Origin: Leptospira jelokensis
Lineage (GTDB): Bacteria > Spirochaetota > Leptospiria > Leptospirales > Leptospiraceae
NCBI RefSeq assembly: GCF_004769635.1
Contig: NZ_RQGH01000024.1
Location: forward strand, 62,001-126,000
Direction of reading: 5' to 3'
DNA: 64,000 bases
The first letter of the stretch is position 1; each line of letters starts with the position of its first letter. The position numbers and the translations under genes were made by a program. The notes beneath the pieces were generated by a model. The model had not been told where the DNA came from, ran no database searches, and saw only the letters and a list, made by a program, of their open reading frames with translations. Of the stretch, positions 48,237 to 57,157 are shown in pieces.

Positions 48237-50335
48237 TAAAAGGTTCTCTTTTTGGTTTCCAAAGATTTTTCGTATTGGGCTCTTGCGGCACGTTTGTTTT
48301 CGTAGGCTTCCGACAAACTGGGATTTAAGTCGATGGCCGTTTGGAAACTAGAAAGTGCCCGTTTGAATTCCCCATTTTTAAAATAACAAACACCTAAATA
48401 GTTATGGGCTTTGGAAGAAATGGTAGGTGTAACATCAGAACGTGTGATGACTGTTAACTCTTCAATCGCTTTTTCGCGGTCCACAAGAGACCCGGAATCA
48501 ATGAGAATTTTGGCAAGGACAAGCCTTGATTCCATATCTTCAGGGTCAATGTGTGTGGCACGAAATGCTTCTTCTTTTGCGCGTTTGGACAAACCAGTAT
48601 TCCCACTACTTGCATAACTTAAGGCAAGTTTTCTGTGAGCGAGTTTGATTTCTTTTGGGTCTTTCGCGTTTTCCAAAACATACACTAACATCTTTTCTGC
48701 GGCTGGGTAATTTTTCGTTTGGATGTAAACATCTGCCAGTTTCAGCCTTGCTTCATAGAGTTCTGGTTTCCAAGCAATCGCCTCTTCATATTCCGAAATG
48801 GCTTCAGAAAAAAACCTGTTTTCTAAGTAATAATCCGCTATGGCAAGCCTCGAAGGAACATGATTGGGATCAAGGGCCTGCGATTTACGTAAGGATTCTA
48901 TTGCCATGGTTGGTTTCCCTGCATGTAAATAGGAAAGGCCCAAATTATAATAAGCAGATTGGTTTTTGGGATTTAAGGACAAAGCCCCTTCGAAAGCGGC
49001 GATACTTTCCGAATACCGTTCCATTTCATCCAAAATGATCCCCAGGTTGACATAAGCGGTTTCCGAATACGTATCCCCAGGTGTTAGGCGGATGATCCGA
49101 CGGAATAGGCTTTCTGCTTCTACAAGTTCCCCTTTTTTATAATAGAGTTCTGCGAGTGCAAAAAGAGAATCCACATCTGACGGTTTTAAGAGCAGTGCTT
49201 TTTTTAAGGCGGTGATTGCCATATTGGTTTGCCCCATGGACAAAAAGGCATCGGCAATGTAACGGTATACTTCAGGTTCATTCGCATTTGAATCGAGGGC
49301 CTTTTGGAAGTACTTAGCTGCTTCTTCCGGAACTTTTTTCTTTAAATACACCAAACCTAAGTTATAGTAAGACTTGGCATCCCCCGTTTTCAATCGGATC
49401 ACTTCGCGGAAATAGTATTCCGCTCTATCATAATCTTCTCTTTGGTAGAAGATGGTTCCTAAGTGGCCATAGGACAAAACGGCTGTTTGGGAATTGGGTG
49501 CGGTTTGGACTACCTTTTGGAATTCAGCAATGGCTTCGGCAATGTTCCCTTGTTTTAAATAGCTGATCGCAAGGTTATAGGTGAGCGTGACATCAGTGGG
49601 CGCAAGGGCTTGCCCTTCTTTGTACGCTTCGATGGCACTTGTCGGATCTCCAATCTCTTGGAATAAATTCCCTTGTAAGAGGGCCACCCGGTAATCATTT
49701 GGTGCAATTTCTTTCGCACGCTGTGCGGCACGCCTTGCTTCTTCAAATTTCCCTGCGTGTTTGAAAGCAAGAGACAAATTATAAAATGCAAAATAGTTTT
49801 TGGAATCATATTGGATTGCTTTTTCCAATCGTTCTATGGCATTGATGTAACGGCCTGCTTCATCATACATCACCCCAAGCACAGTCAGGGCAATCGACTT
49901 GTCTTCGTCGCTACCTGGTGAATTTAAAAATTCCTCGCAAACAGTTCCCACACGGTTCACATAACGGTTGTGATAGGCATTGAGGCATGCCGCAAGTTTC
50001 GGATTCACCGAATCATCTGGGAGATACGGTTTATCGACAAGGAGGTTTAATGCTTTTTTGTCTGTGGGTAAGTCTTTAAGGACCCTGGCAATTTCTTCTG
50101 GATTTTGTTTTTTTTGTAAGTACCACCAGTAAGCGGCGGTCAAAAACCCAAGGATGAGGAGGACAAGGAACGACCAAAATAAAAACGATAAAACTGGGCG
50201 TCTAACCGTTGTTTCTGATTCATACGTCGTTTCTTTTTCTTTTCCCAGGTTCCTTAAGTATGGATCTTCCTGGTAATAACTTGGCTTGGAGGTTTGTTCC
50301 TCAATGCGAAAGCGGTTTTTTTGGATGGGATCCAT
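48233..50335 (-). CDS. Membrane-anchored TPR-repeat protein
   Basis: 700 residues. A membrane helix at about 48-70 (PVLSFLFWSFLVLLILGFLTAAYWW) follows a cytoplasmic tail of 47 residues, then about 15 tetratricopeptide repeats extend to the C-terminus, such as YYNLGLVYLKKKVPEEAAKYFQKAL and AYYNLGLSYLHAGKPTMAIESLRKS. The repeats would be periplasmic and act as a protein scaffold. It lies 8 bases after nusB and overlaps the methyltransferase start by 4 bases. Confidence 0.85.
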   Translation of the reverse strand: MDPIQKNRFRIEEQTSKPSYYQEDPYLRNLGKEKETTYESETTVRRPVLSFLFWSFLVLLILGFLTAAYWWYLQKKQNPEEIARVLKDLPTDKKALNLLVDKPYLPDDSVNPKLAACLNAYHNRYVNRVGTVCEEFLNSPGSDEDKSIALTVLGVMYDEAGRYINAIERLEKAIQYDSKNYFAFYNLSLAFKHAGKFEEARRAAQRAKEIAPNDYRVALLQGNLFQEIGDPTSAIEAYKEGQALAPTDVTLTYNLAISYLKQGNIAEAIAEFQKVVQTAPNSQTAVLSYGHLGTIFYQREDYDRAEYYFREVIRLKTGDAKSYYNLGLVYLKKKVPEEAAKYFQKALDSNANEPEVYRYIADAFLSMGQTNMAITALKKALLLKPSDVDSLFALAELYYKKGELVEAESLFRRIIRLTPGDTYSETAYVNLGIILDEMERYSESIAAFEGALSLNPKNQSAYYNLGLSYLHAGKPTMAIESLRKSQALDPNHVPSRLAIADYYLENRFFSEAISEYEEAIAWKPELYEARLKLADVYIQTKNYPAAEKMLVYVLENAKDPKEIKLAHRKLALSYASSGNTGLSKRAKEEAFRATHIDPEDMESRLVLAKILIDSGSLVDREKAIEELTVITRSDVTPTISSKAHNYLGVCYFKNGEFKRALSSFQTAIDLNPSLSEAYENKRAARAQYEKSLETKKRTFY

Positions 50336-50343
50336 TTTTTATT

Positions 50344-50766
50344 TTAGTGGGAATCTTTAGGTAAGATCTCCTTCTTATAGAAGGCATCGAGAAGTCCGTT
50401 GATGAATTGCGCTGATTCGTCCGTTTCGAATTCCTTAGTCAGTTCTACCGCTTCATTGATGACAACGGGTGCAGCAAGGAAAGGTTCCTTTTGCAAACTT
50501 AGGATCGACAAACGTAAGATACAACGATTGACCACGGAAATACGCGAAAGTTCCCAGTTCTCCGAATACTTCTTGATTAGAGTATCGATCGCTTTTCGAT
50601 TTTCAACCACTCCTTTCACAAGAAAGACAGCATATTCCTTTTCTTCTCGGGTGATTTTTTTATCGTACCAATCAAATTTCATGGCCCGCTCTGGGTCTGT
50701 TCCTACCAAATCGATTTGGTAGAGGCACATCAGGGCAAGGCTACGCCCACGGTGTCTAGAACTCAT
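50344..50766 (-). CDS. nusB: Transcription antitermination factor NusB
   Basis: 140 residues, the expected size. Begins [19 protein letters not shown] and ends with [13 protein letters not shown], as in NusB. It binds boxA RNA with S10 (NusE) in rRNA antitermination. It overlaps the ribH stop by 4 bases; the ribH-nusB order is widely conserved. Confidence 0.94.
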   Translation of the reverse strand: MSSRHRGRSLALMCLYQIDLVGTDPERAMKFDWYDKKITREEKEYAVFLVKGVVENRKAIDTLIKKYSENWELSRISVVNRCILRLSILSLQKEPFLAAPVVINEAVELTKEFETDESAQFINGLLDAFYKKEILPKDSH

Positions 50767-51230
50767 CCGATCTCTTTGAAAAGATTTGCCATTTCGATGG
50801 CTGTGGTGGCTGCTTCGTAGCCTTTGTTTCCCGCTTTGGTTCCAGCCCGTTCGATTGCTTGTTCGATGGATTCTGTTGTGATCACACCAAAAATCACAGG
50901 CACCGTTCCATCGGCAACAGATCCTACTTTTGCGGCTTCACCGGAAACCAAATCATAATGGGATGTGGCCCCACGGATCACTGCCCCTAGGCAAACGATG
51001 GCAGAGAATTGGAATTTTTTCGATTGTAAAACACGTTTCACGGTCTGTGGGAGTTCAAATGCTCCCGGCACATAGATAACAGTGACATCAGAGTCCGCCA
51101 CTCCATGTTGCCTGTATGCGTCTTTGGCCCCTTTCAATAGGGACTCTGTGATGAATTCATTGAACTTGGAAACGATGACACAATGTTTTTGTCCGTTTCC
51201 GATTCGTGTTCCTTCCAATAGTGCTGTCAT
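50763..51230 (-). CDS. ribH: 6,7-dimethyl-8-ribityllumazine synthase
   Basis: 155 residues. The active-site segments [47 protein letters not shown] and [15 protein letters not shown] are as in RibH. It joins the ribityl uracil and dihydroxybutanone phosphate into lumazine for riboflavin synthesis. Its neighbours nusB and the small protein suggest one operon. The other rib genes are not in this window. Confidence 0.95.
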   Translation of the reverse strand: MTALLEGTRIGNGQKHCVIVSKFNEFITESLLKGAKDAYRQHGVADSDVTVIYVPGAFELPQTVKRVLQSKKFQFSAIVCLGAVIRGATSHYDLVSGEAAKVGSVADGTVPVIFGVITTESIEQAIERAGTKAGNKGYEAATTAIEMANLFKEIG

Positions 51231-51253
51231 GTATCCAAGTTCCTAAAGAGGGC

Positions 51254-51406
51254 TTATTTCGCAAGACGAATGACAAGGGTAATTTTCCCGTCTGGGTTTT
51301 CCACGACTTCAAAACCATCACGTTCCAAAGCCTTTTTGGCTCGGTAAATGGCCAAATTCACAACATTGGTTTTTTCTTCCGATTGTTTTTGTGGTTCCCG
51401 TTTCAT
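51254..51406 (-). CDS. Small protein, 50 residues, unknown function
   Basis: A short minus-strand gene, ATG at 51406 with AGGGGG just before it and TAA at 51254-51256. The product is mixed-charge, with KTNVVNLAIYRAKKALERDGFEVV in the middle and a predicted helix-strand-strand pattern. It lies 23 bases before ribH in the same direction, suggesting it is the first gene of the ribH-nusB unit. No family recognised, though its consistent codon use and its ribosome binding site support coding. Confidence 0.65.
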   Translation of the reverse strand: MKREPQKQSEEKTNVVNLAIYRAKKALERDGFEVVENPDGKITLVIRLAK

Positions 51407-51511
51407 AGGCCCCCCTATCCCTTTAAAGTTCGGAGTGGGACATGGTGAATCTTAAATGCCAATGGCTTTACAAGGGAGAATTGTTTTCCTCTTATGTCAT
51501 ATAGGTAGAAA

Positions 51512-51949
51512 ATGAAGAAAAAGAAATCTGTAAAGAAGGCCAAAAAAAGAAAACCGGTAGTGTATACTGAGAAGGATTTTATCGTTAAACCATCTTCTGT
51601 TCCCAATATTGGTATGGGACTTTTCACCAAACAAACATTATACAAGGGTGATACTGTTGGTTATTACATGGGTAAAATCATTACCGATGAACAAGCAGAA
51701 TCAAACAAATATGTGGATTCAAAATACCTGCTTTGGATCTGTAAAGATTGGTGGATTTACGGGGAAGGGAAAGAGTCAAATTACACCCGTTATATCAACC
51801 ATTCTTCAAAACCCAATGCAGAACTCATCACTTCTGTCAGATGGAAAACTGCTCGTTTTAAGGTTTTAAAAACAATTAAAGAAGGCGAAGAGATCTTTTT
51901 TGATTATGGAAAGGACTATTGGGACAACGTAGACTTCAAACCGAAGTGA
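51512..51949 (+). CDS. SET-domain protein (lysine methyltransferase-like)
   Basis: 145 residues. The first 15 are basic ([13 protein letters not shown]), then a compact SET domain: [21 protein letters not shown], the cofactor and catalytic motif [11 protein letters not shown] (about 94-103) and the Tyr-containing FFDYGKDYW (129-137). SET enzymes use S-adenosylmethionine to methylate lysines. In bacteria such genes are scattered and often thought to be acquired from eukaryotes, but this one has native-looking base use. Substrate unknown. Confidence 0.85.
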   Translation: MKKKKSVKKAKKRKPVVYTEKDFIVKPSSVPNIGMGLFTKQTLYKGDTVGYYMGKIITDEQAESNKYVDSKYLLWICKDWWIYGEGKESNYTRYINHSSKPNAELITSVRWKTARFKVLKTIKEGEEIFFDYGKDYWDNVDFKPK

Positions 51950-51979
51950 ACCGGTTTCCTTCCTTTGCACCTTACCAAA

Positions 51980-52009
51980 ACCCGCAAAAAACAATTTAAT
52001 TTTGCGGGT
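51980..52009. terminator. Bidirectional terminator between convergent genes
   Basis: ACCCGCAAAA (51980-51989) pairs with TTTTGCGGGT (52000-52009), a 10-bp stem with a 10-base loop. On the minus strand it is followed by TTTTGG. It sits between the SET gene (plus) and the small minus gene ending at 52032. Confidence 0.7.
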
Positions 52010-52031
52010 AGAATTCCATTTGGGGTTTGGT

Positions 52032-52238
52032 TTATAAAATGCCCTGTCCAAAAGGAGATGGTTTTTTTGTGACCTGGCTTTTTTCTGCCCCTTCCAGGGT
52101 TTCCACATAACGAATGACGGAATCATCCATACGGAACACTCCTTCTTGGGAATCGCGGTGGTTCCATTGGCAAAACACAATGTTGCCCAATACGAAAAGC
52201 GCGGATAGAACTAAGGGAAAACGGTAAAAATTCGTCAT
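52032..52238 (-). CDS. Small exported protein, unknown function
   Basis: 68 residues from the ATG at 52238, which has GGAGGG six bases upstream; the longer frame runs back into the GH57 gene. The N-terminus is a hydrophobic signal segment (YRFPLVLSALFVLGNIVFC); Cys19 could be lipidated, or the helix could simply anchor it. Mature part charged and short. No family recognised. It follows the GH57 gene by 67 bases on the same strand. Confidence 0.65.
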   Translation of the reverse strand: MTNFYRFPLVLSALFVLGNIVFCQWNHRDSQEGVFRMDDSVIRYVETLEGAEKSQVTKKPSPFGQGIL

Positions 52239-52305
52239 AAACACCCTCCGATCTCCTCCAGTTTCCAAAACCTGCCCAATCGTGGCAAATTCTTTTAGAA
52301 TGATT

Positions 52306-53895
52306 CTAACGAAAATCTTCGGGCCGGATGTCAGGGAAAACATTATTTTCTGCTTCCGCGGCCTCAAGAACTGCCAAATCCAAAGGCCCGTCAAGCATCG
52401 CTTCCAATGCCAAAAACAAATTGGTGTGCACATTGGTACGGCGGATGGCATAGTCCACCATGGTCCCTGTTTTCATGATAAAGGCCCAGTCGCTACTTTG
52501 CAATAATAAGAGTTCCCTTCCCATTTGTTTTAAGATCCGGATTTGGTTTTCGGTTCCATTGGCAAATTCGTGCACTCGTTTGTGCATCCGAATGCTTAAG
52601 TCATGGATGATAGGGTAAATCCAATCATTGCTTGCACCAAGCCATACTTCCCCATACCCATTTTCTCCCCAACTCGACATCTTCATTTCCACAGATTGGA
52701 TCCTTGGGAGTGCACGAGCCGCTTCGAGGGGGTGAGAGAGTTTGATGGTATTTTGGTTGAAGTGGATTTTTTTGAATAAAAATTCGATGAACTGTGGCCC
52801 TTCATACCACCAGTGGCCGTATAACTCCGCATCATACGGAGAAACAACAACTGATGGTTGTTTGTTGGTAGCATAAAGGTGTTCCGCTTGTTTGATTCGG
52901 TTTTGTAAAAAATCTTCTGCATGGTTTCCCACAGCTTCCATTGCCCAGTCAGGGTGGTAATAATCTTTTTCCGAAGTTTTCCCTGTGATGCGGTAGTACT
53001 TGATGCTTGTATTGATGCGGATCCCATTGGAATGGAGGTAAGGTGCGATTTCTTCCCAAGGAAGGTCATGCCCGATGTCACGGTAGTACTCTCTGTAACG
53101 ATAGTCCCCAGGATACCCGTCGATCGAACTCCATACTTGTTTGCTACTTTCAGGGTCTCGTCCAAAGGCAAAGACCCCACTCCCCACTTCCACGGGGGCA
53201 TACACTCCAAATTTTGGCCTTGGACTTGCGTGTGTGATCCCATGTGTGTCCACAAAGAAATACCGAAACCCTTCTCGGTCGAGTTCTGTTTCGAGCGATT
53301 CCGTATACCCACATTCCGAAAGCCAAATCCCTTTTGGGTCCCTGCCCCAAATGCGCCGGAATGTTCGCCGGCCATTTTTCAATTGGGAACGAAACACTGA
53401 CCTTTCCGATTCATAAAATGGCAAAAAGGCATGGGTGGCAGGGCTTGTCATCGCTTCCAATTCCCCTGATTCAATAAAGGGTAAAAATAACTTCGTCAAA
53501 TCCCCGTTTGCTTCTTCAAATATGGATTCTGTATCCAAAAAATGTTCATGGTAACGTGTTGCCAGATACTGTAAGTGTGGATCGTGTTTCGTTCGTTTGG
53601 TTTCGTGTTCGGCAAGGGCAATTAAGTTTTTTATGTACTTTCGAAACTGGTTTTGTAAATAAACATCGGTCAACATCAAAGAAAGAGTTGGTGTGAAAGA
53701 CATGGTGATCCGAAAGGGAACAGACTCTTTTTTTAAATTCCTAAATACTCTGATGAGAGGGATATAGGTTTCGAGGATGGCCTCATTCAACCAGTTTTCT
53801 TCGATAAAAGGAGTGTCGTAACCAGGGTGCCTAACAAAAGGCAGGTGGGCATGGAGGACAAAAACCAAATGCCCTTTGACAGTTTGGTCCATCAA
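52306..53895 (-). CDS. Glycoside hydrolase family 57 protein, branching-enzyme-like
   Basis: 529 residues. GH57 hallmarks: HLPFVRHP (motif 1), the catalytic nucleophile Glu in GIWLSECGYTE (motif 3), the catalytic Asp in VSPYDAELYGHWWYEGPQF (motif 4), and FVDTHG. Members at this length are amylopullulanase-like or 1,4-alpha-glucan branching enzymes. A C-terminal region rich in helices (DLSIRMHKRVHEF) is as in the branching-enzyme subgroup. The start overlaps the DUF4912 stop by 4 bases. Confidence 0.92.
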   Translation of the reverse strand: MMDQTVKGHLVFVLHAHLPFVRHPGYDTPFIEENWLNEAILETYIPLIRVFRNLKKESVPFRITMSFTPTLSLMLTDVYLQNQFRKYIKNLIALAEHETKRTKHDPHLQYLATRYHEHFLDTESIFEEANGDLTKLFLPFIESGELEAMTSPATHAFLPFYESERSVFRSQLKNGRRTFRRIWGRDPKGIWLSECGYTESLETELDREGFRYFFVDTHGITHASPRPKFGVYAPVEVGSGVFAFGRDPESSKQVWSSIDGYPGDYRYREYYRDIGHDLPWEEIAPYLHSNGIRINTSIKYYRITGKTSEKDYYHPDWAMEAVGNHAEDFLQNRIKQAEHLYATNKQPSVVVSPYDAELYGHWWYEGPQFIEFLFKKIHFNQNTIKLSHPLEAARALPRIQSVEMKMSSWGENGYGEVWLGASNDWIYPIIHDLSIRMHKRVHEFANGTENQIRILKQMGRELLLLQSSDWAFIMKTGTMVDYAIRRTNVHTNLFLALEAMLDGPLDLAVLEAAEAENNVFPDIRPEDFR

Positions 53896-54632
53896 AGGAT
53901 TCCCTTACCCGATCCTGATCCATTGGCAAAGGATAAAATCTCATTCGGTTTCGGGTTTGGGATTTGGTCTCTGTTACCAGTTTGGTTTCTTGGGTTTACA
54001 TAATAGGCACTTGCATTTTCATCCCGAAAGTAAAACTCTCCCCCAGGACTTTCTGTAACAAGTCCCTCTTGGATCCATTGGGGGTGGATCCACTCTTTGT
54101 CCAAACGGAATGATTCTGTCCCTTGGGGAAGGTCCTTTCCTGTGGCATGTAAGGAGGGAATCTCTTTCACACCATTGGAAACAAAAATCATACATTGCAC
54201 GTTTCGAACAGGGAACATAAACTTTAAATAATACGATTCGGTAAAAGGAGGAAGGTCATACCATTCCACACGGTCACTTCCAAACACATTTTGGTATTCT
54301 ACCTTCAATCGAAACGTAAGACTATTTGTACTCGGAACATCCAATTCGTTTCTGACCCGCTCTAAGGTCGCAGGCGAAAACTTCCAAAAAACAAAGGCTT
54401 CTTTTGGAGAACGAACAAGGACTTTGACTAAATCATCTGTGGGGTACGTCGGGTGTTTGGTGAATTTGGAATCATTGTAAATTTTAGGAAGTGGTTTGGA
54501 ATCCAAAGTTTTTGTTTCCTTCGGGTTTTCCAGTTTGGATGCAGAGGGAGTTATGTTTGCATCCTGTTTTGATTGTTTTTGCAATGAGTGGACAGATTTT
54601 TTTTTGGCCGCCTGTTTTTTTGCAGCTTTCAT
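53892..54632 (-). CDS. DUF4912 family protein
   Basis: The start is ambiguous: ATG at 54632 (246 residues) has GGAAG eight bases upstream; 54653 (253 residues) has none; 54680 is less likely. The N-terminus is basic (KAAKKQAAKKK) and low complexity, then a linker with many Ser/Thr/Lys and a domain (about 90-230) with SPKEAFVFWKFSPATLERVR and PFTESYYLKFMFPVRN, the DUF4912 pattern. It overlaps the GH57 start by 4 bases. The pairing suggests a glucan role, for instance substrate binding. Confidence 0.8.
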   Translation of the reverse strand: MKAAKKQAAKKKSVHSLQKQSKQDANITPSASKLENPKETKTLDSKPLPKIYNDSKFTKHPTYPTDDLVKVLVRSPKEAFVFWKFSPATLERVRNELDVPSTNSLTFRLKVEYQNVFGSDRVEWYDLPPFTESYYLKFMFPVRNVQCMIFVSNGVKEIPSLHATGKDLPQGTESFRLDKEWIHPQWIQEGLVTESPGGEFYFRDENASAYYVNPRNQTGNRDQIPNPKPNEILSFANGSGSGKGIL

Positions 54633-54757
54633 TTTTTTTTCTTCCGGCGCCATGCATACAAGGAGTATGCCTCGAAACATCCACCTTCAATTCTTTTTTA
54701 TTTGACGTTAGCTTTTTTTCTAAAATACAATCATTCCATACCAAATTGGGACAAATT

Positions 54758-55045
54758 ATGAAAATCAATTATACTTGGAAACATTTAGACAGGTCCGAAG
54801 CAGCTGAGAAATACGCAGATGAAAAACTAGAACGAGTCACAAAATTCGTTCAAAAAATTGTATCCTGCGAAGTTTCCTTTGAAGCCATCCATGGAGAAAT
54901 CCACGCTAACTTAAAGTTACACGCCGATGGAAACAACTTCAATGCACACAACCAAGACAAAGATATTTATGTTTGTATCGATGGTTTAGAAGATAAAATC
55001 ATTTCCCAAACAAGTAAACACCACGACAAAAAAAGCCAACACTAA
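54758..55045 (+). CDS. hpf: Ribosome hibernation promoting factor
   Basis: 95 residues from the ATG at 54758; an upstream frame to 54491 lacks HPF homology. It opens MKINYTWKHLDRSEAAEKYADEKLERV and shows VSFEAIHGEIHANLKLHADG, the short HPF/RaiA type. It binds the ribosome to stabilise inactive 100S or 70S forms in stationary phase. No long C-terminal extension is present, so it is the short kind. Followed 6 bases later by a TPR-type gene. Confidence 0.92.
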   Translation: MKINYTWKHLDRSEAAEKYADEKLERVTKFVQKIVSCEVSFEAIHGEIHANLKLHADGNNFNAHNQDKDIYVCIDGLEDKIISQTSKHHDKKSQH

Positions 55046-55051
55046 TCTCTT

Positions 55052-55924
55052 ATGATCCAGAAGTCGGAAGAAGCACTCACCTATCTCGGAAATGGTGAGT
55101 TTGAAACTGCAAAGTCGATCTATTCTGTACTTCTGGATCGAGATCCTGAGGACCTCGCTACCATCAGCGGTTTCTATATCGCAAGTTTTTGGGACCATCG
55201 ACTTGATCTCATTTTAAAAACAAGAGAAGGAAAAGAGCGAGGGAAATTATTACTCCAACTCTTCTCCGATTTTGAAACTGAAGTTCGAAAACGTGGGTTC
55301 CAAAACACGGATAGTTTCTTTGTCGCTCAAGATTGTATCTTAAAAGAAGCACGCGACCATCTCAAACTCGCTTACCAATGGGAAGGTTCAAACGCCCTCG
55401 ACAAAGAGCTATTAGGTGACCTTGCCCGTAGCCTTATCAAAATCCAAGACTATTCTATGGCAATTGAAGTTCTCTTGTATGGGGGGAACAAACAATCTCC
55501 TGCACTTTTGTATTTTCTTGCTGAATCCCAAGTGATGACGGGGAATGAAAGAGAAGGGATCGAAAACTACCGCACCGCATTCCTCAATGACCCCCAACTT
55601 TTCCCCCATACCCTTGTTCGTTGGCCACCAATGGTAGGTCTCATCCAAAAAGCCACAGAGTTGAGTGCGACAGACGAGGAAATGAAAGAACTCGTACCAG
55701 TGTTTGCCTGGAAATCTGGAATCTTCACGCCTCCCATCAAAAAAGACGAATCCACCATCCAAATTTGGTATGCTGAGTTGAAACGACTTGTGGATAGTAA
55801 GGAAAGGAGTGGTGGGAATTTCCGACTGGAGGCAAGGATCGAACAATTTGCCCTTGCGATCCTAAACTCAGCAGACGACATCCGCTCAAGGGATGCCGTT
55901 CTCTTTGCCAAAAACTTAGTGTAA
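55052..55924 (+). CDS. TPR-type protein after hpf, unknown function
   Basis: 290 residues, helical, no signal peptide. TPR-like units at the N-terminus (ALTYLGNGEFETAKSIYSVLL) and in the middle (SLIKIQDYSMAIEVLLYGG). It begins 6 bases after hpf and is probably co-transcribed, but no ribosomal link is visible in the sequence. No family recognised. Confidence 0.7.
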   Translation: MIQKSEEALTYLGNGEFETAKSIYSVLLDRDPEDLATISGFYIASFWDHRLDLILKTREGKERGKLLLQLFSDFETEVRKRGFQNTDSFFVAQDCILKEARDHLKLAYQWEGSNALDKELLGDLARSLIKIQDYSMAIEVLLYGGNKQSPALLYFLAESQVMTGNEREGIENYRTAFLNDPQLFPHTLVRWPPMVGLIQKATELSATDEEMKELVPVFAWKSGIFTPPIKKDESTIQIWYAELKRLVDSKERSGGNFRLEARIEQFALAILNSADDIRSRDAVLFAKNLV

Positions 55925-55929
55925 GGGGT

Positions 55930-56502
55930 TTATCGTTCTACAGATTCAATGAGAAGGTGGAGTTCTTCTGCCGCAGCATCCCTTCCCGTTTTTTCATAAT
56001 AGAGTTCGAGTTCCCGGAGTCCATACACAGAACCAGGAGCGGACCGTAAATGGTCGAGTAACACTCGTTTTTGGTAGGATTCACTTAAGTCAATGCTTGT
56101 TGGTTCATATTGGTAATTGTTTTGTTCAATCACCACACCAGCAGAATCATTTTTGGTGAAGCTTGTTTCCGATTGGCTACGGTTCATTAATACAAAAACC
56201 AAACTCACTGCCATAACAGCGGAAAAGGAATACTGCACCGTTCGGTTTTCGATTAGGTCCCGTAGAGAAAAGAAGGAGTTTTTTTCCGTAGGACGGTCAA
56301 TGGAAACCGATTCTAAAAGATTCAGTAACCGAACATCAAAGTCTTTGGACATTCGAGGGAGGATGGTGTCTTCCTTTTCTTTCATGTGTTGGAAGAGAGA
56401 ACAAATTTTATTCTCTAAAACCACGGAATCAGTGTCTTCTGGGAAGAGACCTGGGTATTGTGCACGAAACCAATCTTTTAAACTCATAAACCTATTTTTC
56501 AA
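55930..56502 (-). CDS. Membrane protein, probable sigma-factor regulator
   Basis: 190 residues from the TTG at 56502 (AAGG upstream) or 185 from the ATG at 56487 (AGG upstream); both are credible. Has a cytoplasmic N-terminal helical domain (about 1-90), one membrane helix at about 95-110 (SFSAVMAVSLVFVLMN), and a short extracytoplasmic C-terminus. This topology is that of an anti-sigma factor, and it follows the ECF sigma gene directly, overlapping it by 11 bases from the TTG. The zinc-binding HxxxCxxC motif is absent. Confidence 0.7.
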   Translation of the reverse strand: MKNRFMSLKDWFRAQYPGLFPEDTDSVVLENKICSLFQHMKEKEDTILPRMSKDFDVRLLNLLESVSIDRPTEKNSFFSLRDLIENRTVQYSFSAVMAVSLVFVLMNRSQSETSFTKNDSAGVVIEQNNYQYEPTSIDLSESYQKRVLLDHLRSAPGSVYGLRELELYYEKTGRDAAAEELHLLIESVER

Positions 56503-57070
56503 AGAAACCTTCTCCCTTTTCGTCTTTCTGGATGAGGTGCTTCAAAAACTCCTTCGCCTTAAAGAGACGGCTCTTCACAGTCCCTACATTACATTCCATG
56601 ATCTCAGCAATTTCGTTATAGGAAAGGTTTTCAAAATAACGAAGTTCGAGAACTTGTTTGTAGGAATCTTCTAGGAGAGCAATCTTACTCATTAGATAAC
56701 TGGATTCTTCAGAAAGTTCCAATTTTTTTTCATATCCGACACGAGAATCCACAAATTGGTTATCCCCTGAGTCATCCATGGGTTTTTCACGGCCTCGTTT
56801 CTTTTTGGCAAGTAAGTCCTTGGACTTATTCACCACAATGCGGTAAAGCCAGGTATACACACCTGCTTCTGCACGGAAGTTTTGGATGGATTTGTAACCA
56901 GAAATGAGAGCGTCTTGGACAATGTCTTCGGCATCATCGCCGTCTTTGACCATAGATACTGCCTTTCGGAAGAGCCTCTCCCGAAACGGAGAGACAAGTG
57001 TCATGTAGGCAGTCGGATCCCCTGCTTTGATTTTTTGGAGTAGGATTTTTTCCTTCTCACGCAGGGTCAT
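56492..57070 (-). CDS. ECF-type sigma factor (RpoE-like)
   Basis: 192 residues from the ATG at 57070, which has GAAGG upstream (a frame to 57097 is possible). Region 2 has DDAEDIVQDALISGYKSIQNF; region 4 has VLELRYFENLSYNEIAEIMECNVGTVKSRLFKAKE, with a typical helix-turn-helix. It should be held by the membrane regulator encoded just after it. Independent of the ECF gene in the CHAT operon. Confidence 0.92.
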   Translation of the reverse strand: MTLREKEKILLQKIKAGDPTAYMTLVSPFRERLFRKAVSMVKDGDDAEDIVQDALISGYKSIQNFRAEAGVYTWLYRIVVNKSKDLLAKKKRGREKPMDDSGDNQFVDSRVGYEKKLELSEESSYLMSKIALLEDSYKQVLELRYFENLSYNEIAEIMECNVGTVKSRLFKAKEFLKHLIQKDEKGEGFFEK

Positions 57071-57157
57071 GTTTTTGCCTTCTAGGGGTCTTGGCATCAG
57101 AACCTAGAATTTCGAAACCGTTAAATCTATCAATGTTTTTCGGATTGGTTTGGCAGT

